A DNA stretch of 64,000 nucleotides from Porphyromonadaceae bacterium COT-184 OH4590 (lineage in GTDB: Bacteria > Bacteroidota > Bacteroidia > Bacteroidales > Paludibacteraceae). The translations under genes were made by a program, and so were the position numbers. Shown here piece after piece: positions 1 to 8,453 of this stretch (its first letter is position 1; each line of letters opens with the position of its first letter). The stretch lies in NCBI GenBank assembly GCA_000768855.1, contig JRAN01000069.1, positions 1-64,000 on the forward strand, in the 5' to 3' direction. The notes below the pieces were generated by a model. It did not search any database. It was not told the DNA's origin and was given only the letters and a program-made list of their open reading frames with translations.

Positions 1-1
1 T

Positions 2-55
2 CCTATTACAAAGGTAAGAAAACTTGCAGATTTATCAAAGGGTTTTGCAGATTAA
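2..55 (+). CDS. C-terminal fragment of an upstream gene (partial)
   Basis: Reading from base 2 gives an open frame that ends PITKVRKLADLSKGFAD and a TAA stop at 53-55. The composition looks like a protein C-terminus, but only 17 residues are visible. Another open frame runs from base 1 to a TGA at 61-63, so the choice of frame is uncertain. No function can be assigned. Confidence 0.3.
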   Translation, partial: PITKVRKLADLSKGFAD

Positions 56-147
56 TTTACTGAATATCAGATGATCGATGGTTTTTAAGGGACAACTAAA
101 TAGCAAATTGAATTAAGTATAAATAATGTTATTATTAAAAAAAATAA

Positions 148-155
148 TATCTTTG
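148..155 (+). promoter_or_regulatory. Bacteroidota -7 element for the LRR gene
   Basis: TATCTTTG followed by C matches the TAnnTTTG -7 consensus of Bacteroidota sigma-ABfr promoters. It lies about 70 nt before the ATG at 227. No good TTTG -33 box is present at the right distance, so the call rests on the -7 element alone. Confidence 0.45.
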
Positions 156-226
156 CATTTTTAAAAATTTAATTAATTTAATAATCAGGAATATCTTAAA
201 AATATTCCATAAATAAAAAAAGAAAT

Positions 227-1681
227 ATGTTAAAAACTACTTTTAATTTTCTTATGATTATGGTACTTCTGTTTGTACCATTATGTTTATCTTCTCAAAA
301 TTCATCTACTCCTGCTCCTGTAGATGGTCCAAGTATTACTCTTACAACACAACTTATACCAAAACAAAGTATAATTAGTTTGAGGGTAAATAGTAATGTT
401 AAAAATGCTTGGATTGATCTCAATGGAGATAAACAATGTCAAGATTTTGAGAAGTTTAAAGGTTATTTACAACAAGAACCATTAAGTGATGATTTTGTAG
501 TAATAAATCAAGATATTGTTATATATGGAGATCTAACAGAATTCTATTGCTCAAGTATGAATATATCTATGCTTGATGTGTCAAAAGTTCCTAATTTGGA
601 AATTCTTGATTGTAGCGATAATCTTCTTTCCGGAATTAATATAAGTAATAATATCAATCTTAAAACATTAAATTGTTCTTTTAATGTTTTAGGAAAAATA
701 GATCTTTCTAAAAATACAAAAATAGAATCAATTGATGCCTCAAAATGTAATATTGCATTGATTGATTTAAATAATTGTCCTGAATTAAAATATCTTGCTA
801 TATCTTGGAATAAGATTTCCAAGATTGATATAAGCAAACATACAAAATTAGAAGAACTTTATATGTTAGATAATGAACTAACATCTTTGGATGTTAGTAA
901 CAATTTATTACTAACAACTCTTTCATGTACTAGTAATAGATTGGGAACAATTGATGTAAGTAAAAATAAAAAATTGCAAAAATTATATTGTGATTTTAAT
1001 CAATTACAATATTTGGATATTACAAATAATAGGGAACTTATAGAATTAGATTGTGCTAAAAATATGCTTAGTTCACTTGATATAAAAAATAATATTTATT
1101 TAAAGGAACTTGTTATCAGTAACAATGAAATTACTAATATCCAATTAGCTGAAAAATACGACTCACTAATTAAGGTTTTGTTGCATTCAAATCAATTAAA
1201 AGGTTCACATTTAGATGATATTATTAAAACTATGCCAACATTAAATATTTCAGAAGATGATGCTGAGTATGGAGATGGATTTTTTGTAGTTGTAGATTTA
1301 ACTAATAATATGGAAAAAAATGTTTGTACAGTAAAACAGGTTGCTGATTTGAAACTTAAAAAGTGGATAGCCTATAATTATAATGGAGACTGGGATAATA
1401 TGGAACCTTATGCAGGAAGTACTCCTACTAATATTAATAATATTCATACGGATAATCAGTCAATACAAATATTTCCTAATCCCACAACAGATATAATAAA
1501 TATATCTTATGACAGACAAATGCTAGGACATACGGCTAAGATATATAATATTAAAGGCGAATGTTTGATGAATTTCATTTTGACAAACACTGAGCAAAAA
1601 GTTAATGTAGCACATCTAACATCCGGTATGTATGTTATCGTAGTTAATGGGAAATATTATACAAAGTTCGAAAAATATTGA
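227..1681 (+). CDS. Secreted leucine-rich-repeat protein with T9SS type A sorting domain
   Basis: The 484-residue protein starts with a signal peptide (hydrophobic stretch at about residues 8-22, likely cleaved after LCLSSQ). Residues about 105-320 hold roughly nine leucine-rich repeats with a 21-residue period and the pattern LxxLDCSxNxLSxIDISxN, the bacterial LRR type. The last 75 residues (from IQIFPNPTTDIINIS to the end) have the PNP motif and the 'GMYVIVV...' strands of a type A T9SS C-terminal domain. The protein is therefore expected to pass the outer membrane through the T9SS whose por genes lie at 7.4-13.6 kb and to be anchored or released at the surface. LRR proteins often bind host or partner proteins, but no ligand can be inferred. 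The gene is markedly more AT-rich than kdd and kamA downstream. Confidence 0.85.
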   Translation: MLKTTFNFLMIMVLLFVPLCLSSQNSSTPAPVDGPSITLTTQLIPKQSIISLRVNSNVKNAWIDLNGDKQCQDFEKFKGYLQQEPLSDDFVVINQDIVIYGDLTEFYCSSMNISMLDVSKVPNLEILDCSDNLLSGINISNNINLKTLNCSFNVLGKIDLSKNTKIESIDASKCNIALIDLNNCPELKYLAISWNKISKIDISKHTKLEELYMLDNELTSLDVSNNLLLTTLSCTSNRLGTIDVSKNKKLQKLYCDFNQLQYLDITNNRELIELDCAKNMLSSLDIKNNIYLKELVISNNEITNIQLAEKYDSLIKVLLHSNQLKGSHLDDIIKTMPTLNISEDDAEYGDGFFVVVDLTNNMEKNVCTVKQVADLKLKKWIAYNYNGDWDNMEPYAGSTPTNINNIHTDNQSIQIFPNPTTDIINISYDRQMLGHTAKIYNIKGECLMNFILTNTEQKVNVAHLTSGMYVIVVNGKYYTKFEKY

Positions 1682-1706
1682 TAAGATCAATTATTATATA
1701 AGGTTT

Positions 1707-1748
1707 AAAAACTCTCTCTGATATTCTAATAGTTTAGAGAGAGTTTTT
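1707..1748 (+). terminator. Intrinsic terminator after the LRR gene
   Basis: AAAAACTCTCTCT (1707-1719) pairs with AGAGAGAGTTTTT (1736-1748) across a 16-nt loop, and the 3' arm ends in a T run. It lies 26 nt after the LRR stop codon. Confidence 0.85.
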
Positions 1749-1839
1749 GATAAATTTTTAGTAAAAACATACTTTTATTAAAATATTTGGTTCTATATAA
1801 TGTATATTCTTATTATCTTGTTTGTAGGTTTAAAATATA

Positions 1840-1869
1840 TTGATAATACAATAAATTTTTATAACTTTG
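1840..1869 (+). promoter_or_regulatory. Promoter of kdd
   Basis: TTG (1840-1842), a 19-nt spacer and TAACTTTG (1862-1869) fit the Bacteroidota -33/-7 consensus. The inferred transcription start is near 1875, giving a leader of about 50 nt before the kdd ATG. Confidence 0.65.
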
Positions 1870-1927
1870 CGAACTTTATATATTTTATCTAAGAAATTAA
1901 ATTATATTTAAAAATATCGAAGAAATT

Positions 1928-2971
1928 ATGCAAAAGAAAGGAAACAAATACGGTACGCACCGTGTAATTGAACCCAAAGGCGTTCTACCACAGCCGGCTA
2001 ACAAACTCGACAATAACATGGACGAGATTTACGACAATGAAATCTTGATTGATGTTCAAACTCTCAACATCGATTCTGCTTCTTTTACAGATATTGAAAC
2101 TCGTGCGGGTGGTGACCACGAAAAAATTAAAGAGATAATGTTTGATATTGTTGCCAAACAGGGTAAACACCGAAATCCTTGGACAGGATCCGGAGGAATG
2201 CTACTTGGTACTGTTGAAAAGATTGGGGATGCCCTTAAAGGTAAAATAGATCTTAAAGAAGGAGACAAAATTGCTACACTTGTGTCATTATCTCTTACAC
2301 CTCTTCGTATTGACAAAATCAAAGAAATTCGTGCTGATGTGGACCAAGTGGATATTGACGGTAAAGCTATACTTTTCGAAAGTGGTATTTATGCAAAAAT
2401 ACCTGCTGATATGCCAGAAAAACTTGCTCTTTCTGCACTTGATGTAGCAGGCGCTCCGGCTCAGACAGCAAAATTGTGCAAGCCGGGTGATACTGTACTT
2501 ATTATAGGTGCTGGTGGAAAATCGGGTATGTTGTGCTGCTACGAAGCCAAAAAACGTGTCGGTGTAACAGGTAAAGTTATAGGTATGACACATAGTCAAA
2601 AATCAACAGAGCGTTTGGAAAAACTGGGTTTCTGTGATGTAGTATTTTCTGGTAATGCTGCTGATCCTGTATCTTCTATGGAGAAGGTTAGCGAACTTAC
2701 AAATGGTAAAATGGCGGATATTACTATTAATAATGTAAATATTCCGGATACAGAAATGACTTCTGTACTTTGTACCAAAGACGACGGTTTGGTATATTTC
2801 TTCTCAATGGCTACAAGCTTTACTAAAGCTGCTCTTGGTGCGGAAGGTGTAGGTTCGGATGTTACAATGATAGTGGGTAATGGATATACTAAAGGACATG
2901 CAGAGATTACACTTCAAGAGTTGCGTGAAAGCCCCGAACTTCGTAAGATTTTCGAAGAACTTTATGCATAA
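1928..2971 (+). CDS. kdd: L-erythro-3,5-diaminohexanoate dehydrogenase
   Basis: Kdd oxidatively deaminates L-erythro-3,5-diaminohexanoate to 5-amino-3-oxohexanoate with NAD(P)+, a middle step of anaerobic lysine fermentation to acetate and butyrate. The 347 residues match the usual family length. The N-terminal block with 'GTHRVIEPKGVLPQ' and 'AGGDHEKI' is typical of Kdd, and a Rossmann nucleotide-binding loop IIGAGGKSG lies at about residues 190-198. kamA, which acts two steps earlier in the pathway, follows 98 nt downstream on the same strand. The intervening enzymes (KamDE) and the cleavage enzyme Kce are not in this window and may lie upstream. The start at 1928 is the first ATG after a good promoter. 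Confidence 0.9.
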   Translation: MQKKGNKYGTHRVIEPKGVLPQPANKLDNNMDEIYDNEILIDVQTLNIDSASFTDIETRAGGDHEKIKEIMFDIVAKQGKHRNPWTGSGGMLLGTVEKIGDALKGKIDLKEGDKIATLVSLSLTPLRIDKIKEIRADVDQVDIDGKAILFESGIYAKIPADMPEKLALSALDVAGAPAQTAKLCKPGDTVLIIGAGGKSGMLCCYEAKKRVGVTGKVIGMTHSQKSTERLEKLGFCDVVFSGNAADPVSSMEKVSELTNGKMADITINNVNIPDTEMTSVLCTKDDGLVYFFSMATSFTKAALGAEGVGSDVTMIVGNGYTKGHAEITLQELRESPELRKIFEELYA

Positions 2972-2983
2972 TCGTCTAATATA

Positions 2984-3024
2984 AAAAAGCCTGACACTAC
3001 AAAAAATGCGTGTTGGGCTTTTTG
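2984..3024 (+). terminator. Hairpin between kdd and kamA (terminator or attenuator)
   Basis: AAAAAGCCTGACAC (2985-2998) pairs with GTGTTGGGCTTTTT (3010-3023), using two G-T wobbles, and the 3' arm ends in T5. Because kdd and kamA act in one pathway, it may terminate only partly and set the ratio of the two products. Confidence 0.7.
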
Positions 3025-3069
3025 TATGAAATTATTATTAAATAAAATACTAATAAGATTAAATCTAAA

Positions 3070-4305
3070 ATGAACGAAAACGCAAAAAAAATGTTTCCCA
3101 ATGTTACTATCGAGGAGTGGAACGATTGGCATTGGCAAGTAAGAAACAGAATAGAGACATTGGAGCAACTCAAACAATATATCGAACTTACCGCAGAGGA
3201 AGAGAATGGAGTAAAAGAGAGCCTCAAAACCTTGAGAATGGCTATTACTCCTTATTACCTTAGCCTTATCGACCAAAGCAATCCCGATTGTCCGGTTCGT
3301 AAGCAGGCTATTCCTACACACGCCGAGACACATCAGGCAGCAGCCGACTTGCTAGACCCCTTGCACGAGGATGGTGACTCACCTGCTCCCGGTCTTACAC
3401 ACCGCTATCCCGACCGTGTGTTATTGTTGGTAACAGATATGTGTTCAATGTACTGTCGTCACTGTACACGTCGTCGCTTTGCAGGGCAGAAAGATACTGC
3501 TTCGGCAATGGACAATATCAACAAGGCTATTGAGTATATAGCTCGTACTCCACAGGTACGTGACGTACTGCTTTCTGGTGGCGATGCCTTGATGATTTCC
3601 GACAATCGTCTTGAAGACATAATCTCTCGTCTCCGTCAGATACCACATGTAGAGATTATCCGTATCGGTACACGTACCCCTGTGGTTTGCCCACAACGTA
3701 TTACCGACGATTTGGTTAATATGCTCAAAAAATATCATCCCGTGTGGCTCAACACACACTTCAATCACCCACAAGAGGTTACTCCTGAGTCTATTGCTGC
3801 TTGTGAACGTATGGCAAATGCGGGTATTCCTCTCGGCAACCAGAGTGTATTGCTACGTGGCATTAACGACTGCGTGCCTACAATGAAAAAACTTGTTCAT
3901 CAGTTGGTAAAAATGCGTGTTCGCCCTTACTACATCTATCAATGCGATTTGTCGATGGGCTTGGAACACTTCCGTACACCTGTATCAAAAGGTATAGAGA
4001 TAATTGAAAACTTAAGAGGACATACTTCGGGATATGCTGTGCCTACCTTTGTGGTAGATGCTCCGGGTGGAGGAGGCAAAACTCCTGTGATGCCTACTTA
4101 TGTTATATCACAAAGTCCTAATAGGGTGGTCTTGAGAAACTTTGAGGGTGTAATCACTACCTATACCGAACCGACCGACTACCAAGATTGTCAGTGCGAA
4201 GAGTGCAAGAAGTTTGCCACACAAGGCGTTGCATCGCTCCTTAACGGACAGACTTTGGCGCTTGAACCCGAAAATATGGAACGTAAAAAACGCTCTCATC
4301 ATTAA
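3070..4305 (+). CDS. kamA: Lysine 2,3-aminomutase
   Basis: KamA is a radical-SAM, PLP-dependent enzyme that moves the alpha-amino group of L-lysine to give L-beta-lysine, the first step of lysine fermentation. The radical-SAM cluster ligands are C125, C129 and C132 in the motif CSMYCRHC. The glycine-rich block 'VDAPGGGGKTP' carries the PLP-binding lysine. At 411 residues it has the normal length of the fermentative enzyme, including the C-terminal 'CQCEECKK' zinc cysteines. EpmB-type relatives are shorter and lack that tail, so the catabolic role is favoured. kdd lies immediately upstream. Confidence 0.93.
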   Translation: MNENAKKMFPNVTIEEWNDWHWQVRNRIETLEQLKQYIELTAEEENGVKESLKTLRMAITPYYLSLIDQSNPDCPVRKQAIPTHAETHQAAADLLDPLHEDGDSPAPGLTHRYPDRVLLLVTDMCSMYCRHCTRRRFAGQKDTASAMDNINKAIEYIARTPQVRDVLLSGGDALMISDNRLEDIISRLRQIPHVEIIRIGTRTPVVCPQRITDDLVNMLKKYHPVWLNTHFNHPQEVTPESIAACERMANAGIPLGNQSVLLRGINDCVPTMKKLVHQLVKMRVRPYYIYQCDLSMGLEHFRTPVSKGIEIIENLRGHTSGYAVPTFVVDAPGGGGKTPVMPTYVISQSPNRVVLRNFEGVITTYTEPTDYQDCQCEECKKFATQGVASLLNGQTLALEPENMERKKRSHH

Positions 4306-4318
4306 TATTTTGAGGTAA

Positions 4319-4361
4319 TTTGCAATAAAAACCGTAAAGAAACTTTATCTTTGCGGTTTTT
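4319..4361 (+). terminator. kamA terminator whose stem contains a promoter -7 box
   Basis: AAAAACCGTAAAG (4327-4339) pairs with CTTTGCGGTTTTT (4349-4361), with one G-T pair and a 9-nt loop: a strong intrinsic terminator 21 nt after kamA. The sequence TATCTTTG (4346-4353), a perfect -7 box, overlaps the loop and 3' arm, and TTTG at 4319-4322 could be a distant -33 box (23-nt spacer). The element may therefore end kamA transcription and start that of the methyltransferase gene at 4400. Confidence 0.75.
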
Positions 4362-4399
4362 ATGATTAATTTTGTTTTGGCAATTTATCATTAATTTGT

Positions 4400-5176
4400 A
4401 TGAAAATGTTATCAAAATCGCAGATAAAACTTATTTCATCTTTGAGACAGAAGAAATTTAGAGATAAATTAAATCTTTTTGTTGCCGAAGGCGAAAAAAT
4501 TATATTTGATTTGGCTAAAACATTCAGATGCAAATATCTTATTTCGAGTCAAGAGTCTTTGTTAAGCCTTGTTGCTGCCGACCAATATATAAAGGTTAAT
4601 AGCGATGACGAACTCAAACAAATATCATCACTTAGTACTCCTCATAAGATTATTGCAGTATTTGAGAAACCGGTATCTCTGCCAAATATTGATTTTCTTG
4701 CTATAAAAAATAAATTAGTTTTAGCTGTTGATTCCGTTCAGGATACCGGTAATTTTGGCACCATTATTAGAGTTGCCGACTGGTACGGGATAGATAATAT
4801 TGTTTGTTCCAATAATACGGTAGATGTGTTCAATCCAAAGACTGTTCAGGCTACTATGGGAGCTTTGGCTAATGTTAATATTACTTACACCGATCTATTC
4901 GATTTTTTAGTTCGAGCCCAAACACACGATATACCTATTTATGGCACATTCCTCTATGGAAATAATATTTATCGAGAGTCTTTGGAAACACGAGGTATTG
5001 TGGTGGTGGGCAATGAAGGAAATGGTATTTCTGATGAAATAGCTAATATTGTTACCAATAGGCTTACTATTCCCAATTTTTCGAATCGTAGCCATAAATC
5101 GGAGTCTCTTAATGTTGCTATTGCTACAGCAATTGTTTGTTCCGAGTTTTGTCGTTATAACCAAATGTCTTTATAA
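4400..5176 (+). CDS. TrmH/SpoU-family RNA 2'-O-methyltransferase
   Basis: The 258-residue protein has an N-terminal substrate-binding region (KFRDKLNLFVAEGEKII, the SpoU_sub_bind type) and a C-terminal SPOUT knot domain. The SPOUT motifs are 'DSVQDTGNFGTIIRVADWYG' (motif 1), 'VVVGNEGNGIS' (motif 2) and 'IPNFSNRSHKSESLNVAIATAI' (motif 3, with the SLNVA core). It should methylate a ribose in rRNA or tRNA using S-adenosylmethionine; the target base cannot be told from sequence. The ATG at 4406 is an alternative start, since family members often begin MLSK. Confidence 0.88.
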   Translation: MKMLSKSQIKLISSLRQKKFRDKLNLFVAEGEKIIFDLAKTFRCKYLISSQESLLSLVAADQYIKVNSDDELKQISSLSTPHKIIAVFEKPVSLPNIDFLAIKNKLVLAVDSVQDTGNFGTIIRVADWYGIDNIVCSNNTVDVFNPKTVQATMGALANVNITYTDLFDFLVRAQTHDIPIYGTFLYGNNIYRESLETRGIVVVGNEGNGISDEIANIVTNRLTIPNFSNRSHKSESLNVAIATAIVCSEFCRYNQMSL

Positions 5177-5187
5177 ATAATTGAGAG

Positions 5188-5270
5188 TGGGGTAGTTTTG
5201 AGTTATTTATTTAGCCTGATGCCTTGCAATTCTGGTCTCAGACACAAATATATCCTAAGAAACTACCACA
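5188..5270. other. Long-range inverted repeat, possible structured RNA
   Basis: TGGGGTAGTTT (5188-5198) and AAACTACCACA (5260-5270) pair at 10 of 11 positions, closing a 61-nt interior with no ORF. The stem has no T tract, so it is not an ordinary terminator. It sits between two convergent genes. No known RNA family was recognised. Confidence 0.3.
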
Positions 5271-5322
5271 TAAAACGCCATTTATGCCTGACATAATTAT
5301 ACCTGTATTCAAGAATATAAAC

Positions 5323-5361
5323 AAAAATAGGAGAACTTTTTATTTAGTTTCTCCTATTTTT
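5323..5361. terminator. Bidirectional terminator between convergent genes
   Basis: AAAAATAGGAGAA (5323-5335) and TTCTCCTATTTTT (5349-5361) form a perfect 13-bp stem with A and T tracts on both sides. It can serve the methyltransferase gene on the plus strand and the OmpA-like gene at 5379 on the minus strand. Confidence 0.85.
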
Positions 5362-5378
5362 TACATTACAAATCTTAA

Positions 5379-7355
5379 TTACTGATTGTTTTTACTTATC
5401 GTATTGTTTGCGTTAGGCATTAATCTTACAAAACATATATCAGTACGTCTATTAGGTTGGTAATCTACTGAAGGAGCCCCTTTTACGGAACCAAATCCCT
5501 TACATAATACAATACGACTCTCGTCCACATTATACTCTTTTATTAGAATATCTTTGGTCTCTTGTGCCCTTACCTCTGTAAGTTTTTGATTGTCAAATCC
5601 TACATCATCACCTTGTTCGTCAGCATAAGCCTTAATCTGTATTAGTAGCTGAGGATTTGCTTCTAATCTGCGAGCAACTTCTGCTAATGTGGCTTTTGCG
5701 TCTTCGGCATCTTGTGTGTTGTGTTTAGATGTGCTATAATAAATAGGCATACAGCTACTATTTGATACTCTTTTAGCACCTGATGCTTTGTTTGTATTTG
5801 TTCGGGCTAATGCCTGATTAGTCTTATCGCTTGTACTTTGATTATTATTATCGGGAGCAAGAGCTATCTGAAATTTAGGCGAAGCAATATTTTTTTTCGA
5901 AGTGTTCGCTCTCTTTTCTATTCTTGCGGTATTTTTATTGTTTGTGCCAGTAGTCCTACCACTATTATCTACTCTTGCGGCTACATTATCGTTGGTATGG
6001 CGTTTTTCTACTCTGGAAGCCACATTATTAGATGCAACATTCTTTTTGTTTGTTGCTCTACTTGTAGTCGCTGTTCGATTCGACCCTGATGTTTTTGTGT
6101 TTTTTGCTGTTGTTTTTGTGTCTGTTTTTGCTTCCATCTCAGGAGTGGTATTATCTACAGCCGGTACATTATTGTTTTCTACACCGGGTATATTCCATGT
6201 GATTTCCCATACACCCTCAGGAGTAGAAGACTGCTCTTTGGGGGCAACTTGCTGTACTTTTTCTTCCTTAGTATCATCTTTTTTTGCCTCTGTAACAACC
6301 GAGTTCTCTTTTAATTCGCTTATGGACTCTTTTTGAGAGTTGTCTTCGGTTTCGACTTTGTTTGCTAAATTATAATCATTTGGTTTGTGAAATTTGTTTA
6401 TCTCACTCTCTAATGTTTTTATTTGCTGACTCAATTCTGCTATCTGCTGTTCTAATTGAGCTTTGTCAGAATCTTGTGTCAATGATTGACTATTGTTCTT
6501 TATATATTCTGCTGCTATATTGGGCTCAAATTGGCACATAGACATATCTCTGAAATGTTTGGGTCCTTGGTTGTTGTCCTTCGAATTAGTTATTTTCCAA
6601 CGAAGTCCTAAACCTGCAAAAAGAGTTCTGTCATTGCTACTTCCAATGACTGATGCATCGTAATTGTCTGCCGAATGAAAGCGATATTGAACATTAGCTA
6701 CAACAGCCAACCAACTATTTGCATTCCACTCCAGTGTAGTACCAATAGGTATAGTAAGTGTTTGCGCTTTCAAAGGTACTACCTCTAATTGGTCTCCTTT
6801 AAAATCTTTGTTGGGGAATAGTGTGTGCAATTGCATATTGAAAAAAGATATACCGGCACCTACATTTGCATACCATTGCCACTTTTGATAACGACAATTG
6901 TAGAATAAATTCAAAATATTGATAGATGTACCAAGAGTAAACTCGTGATTGATACCTTTGTAATTGTATAAATCCTCTTTGCCTACAACAAACTGTTTAG
7001 TAGGGTCATAAATATTTTGATTCACATATCTCGAATATCCTTCATAAGGATTGTAAAGATATTCCAAAAATATGCCCCAAGCCGGATTAATTGTATATTC
7101 TAAATTAAACAATCCGTTAATTTTATAAAAGTCCTGAGGCGAATTTGAGGTTTTTTGTTGGTCGCCACTTAATAGACCTGCCCCTACACTACCCATAACA
7201 GACCAATGGCTGGCTGCTTTACGATTTTTGATATAGTCGCCAATCGATATTGTAGTGGTCTCAGTGCTTTTTTTCCTTTTATTTCTTATATTTCGTTGTG
7301 CTAATAAAGGCATGCACAACATAGCTATTATAGCTAATAATAATATTCTTTTCAT
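5379..7355 (-). CDS. OmpA-family outer-membrane barrel protein of the T9SS locus
   Basis: The 658-residue protein starts with a signal peptide ending LLAQ. Residues about 45-285 are rich in alternating aromatic strands ('WSVMGSVGAGLLSGDQQ', 'WGIFLEYLYNPYEGYSRY', 'LFAGLGLRWKIT') and look like an outer-membrane beta-barrel. A short coiled coil (QLEQQIAELSQQIKTLESEI) follows, then about 200 residues of low-complexity linker rich in T, N, K and A. The last 110 residues form an OmpA-like peptidoglycan-binding domain ('LLIQIKAYADEQGDD', 'LTEVRAQETKDIL', 'YQPNRRTDICFV'). It lies 67 nt downstream of porN in the same direction. It may tie the secretion machine to the cell wall, as the OmpA domain of PorE does in Porphyromonas, but PorE has TPR and WD40 parts that are absent here. 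Confidence 0.8.
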   Translation of the reverse strand: MKRILLLAIIAMLCMPLLAQRNIRNKRKKSTETTTISIGDYIKNRKAASHWSVMGSVGAGLLSGDQQKTSNSPQDFYKINGLFNLEYTINPAWGIFLEYLYNPYEGYSRYVNQNIYDPTKQFVVGKEDLYNYKGINHEFTLGTSINILNLFYNCRYQKWQWYANVGAGISFFNMQLHTLFPNKDFKGDQLEVVPLKAQTLTIPIGTTLEWNANSWLAVVANVQYRFHSADNYDASVIGSSNDRTLFAGLGLRWKITNSKDNNQGPKHFRDMSMCQFEPNIAAEYIKNNSQSLTQDSDKAQLEQQIAELSQQIKTLESEINKFHKPNDYNLANKVETEDNSQKESISELKENSVVTEAKKDDTKEEKVQQVAPKEQSSTPEGVWEITWNIPGVENNNVPAVDNTTPEMEAKTDTKTTAKNTKTSGSNRTATTSRATNKKNVASNNVASRVEKRHTNDNVAARVDNSGRTTGTNNKNTARIEKRANTSKKNIASPKFQIALAPDNNNQSTSDKTNQALARTNTNKASGAKRVSNSSCMPIYYSTSKHNTQDAEDAKATLAEVARRLEANPQLLIQIKAYADEQGDDVGFDNQKLTEVRAQETKDILIKEYNVDESRIVLCKGFGSVKGAPSVDYQPNRRTDICFVRLMPNANNTISKNNQ

Positions 7356-7422
7356 GGCCTTTATATTTAAATGTGTTAATATGAATAATATTGTTTCATT
7401 AAGATTTGTGGGATATTAAAAA

Positions 7423-8388
7423 TTAATATTCCCACAAATCTTGTTCGAAATTAAGTATTTTCTCTTCAACCTGTTGCTGTTCTTGGCGAATCATACGAGG
7501 ATCAGTCAAGCCGTCATCTATATCCTTGCTGGTTACATTGTAGTCTTTGATAATATAGCTACTGTAAAATCCTCTCGACAAAAACTCATCAAAAGATATT
7601 TTTGAAGCAGTGTTGTTATCATTCATTTTTATAAACTCTTCTTGTAAGAAAGGACGCAGTTGTGCATAGGGTACCCAGAAAAATAACTGTGTATGCAAAT
7701 CGTCTCTTTTACCATAATTTTCATCGTATAGAGAACCTACAGCAATGATTCTGTTATGGAAAGTAGAGGTTGATTTATCAAAATAATACGCTATTTTCAA
7801 ATAATATTTAACTATACCCTGGTTTACATAGTTGATTCTGCTCCAAGTATCGTCTCCGCCCATATAACGGATATTGGTAACATTCAAAAAGTCTTCTACA
7901 TCAAGTCTATTTTCGTCAGTAAAAGGAGGACAATATGTTTGTTCTAATATTACGCTCGATTTGTATGCGGTCAATTTTCCCTCCAAAACTTTAGAAAATA
8001 TAATGGCATATAGATTTTTTGAGGTTTCGGCAGTTAAATCTTCACATGGATAATACAATGGGCGATTTTGCAACTCTCTCATATCTACTACTTTAAGTAC
8101 TGTCCTTTGCCACACTATATCATCATAACGTGGGTTTGGAGATATTATTTTATTTTGTACATCATTAGGTGATACTTTTATCTGAGTAAGATCTCCATTT
8201 TCGTCAAACATACGAGGTGCATCATCTGCCGATACTCTTTCCATTGGCTGTTGTTGCTGAGGAGTGTATATGTAATCATTGTCATCCCAGTCGAATACTG
8301 CTACATATACACTATCTGTGTCTTGTGCATTCACTCTACAAACAACAAGTGCCAATAATATGATTAAAAATAATTTTACTTTTCTCAT
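7423..8388 (-). CDS. porN: T9SS ring protein PorN/GldN
   Basis: PorN forms the periplasmic ring with PorK under the outer membrane and is needed for T9SS secretion. The 321-residue protein has a signal peptide ending CRVNAQ and the GldN-family blocks 'WQRTVLKVVDMRELQNRPLYYP', 'LFFWVPYAQLRPFLQEEF' and 'FDEFLSRGFYSSYI'. It lies 65 nt downstream of porM in the order P-K-L-M-N, as in Porphyromonas gingivalis. Confidence 0.92.
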   Translation of the reverse strand: MRKVKLFLIILLALVVCRVNAQDTDSVYVAVFDWDDNDYIYTPQQQQPMERVSADDAPRMFDENGDLTQIKVSPNDVQNKIISPNPRYDDIVWQRTVLKVVDMRELQNRPLYYPCEDLTAETSKNLYAIIFSKVLEGKLTAYKSSVILEQTYCPPFTDENRLDVEDFLNVTNIRYMGGDDTWSRINYVNQGIVKYYLKIAYYFDKSTSTFHNRIIAVGSLYDENYGKRDDLHTQLFFWVPYAQLRPFLQEEFIKMNDNNTASKISFDEFLSRGFYSSYIIKDYNVTSKDIDDGLTDPRMIRQEQQQVEEKILNFEQDLWEY

Positions 8389-8453
8389 TTTTTTATTTAT
8401 TTTTTGATTTTATACTACTTATTTGCTCTAATCTAAATCGCAAAAGATAATTT

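Noticed and set aside
5838-6336. Plus-strand ORFs of 83 and 144 residues
   Set aside because: They lie antisense to the low-complexity linker of the OmpA-like protein; their hydrophobic, repetitive composition is the mirror of T/N/K-rich codons.
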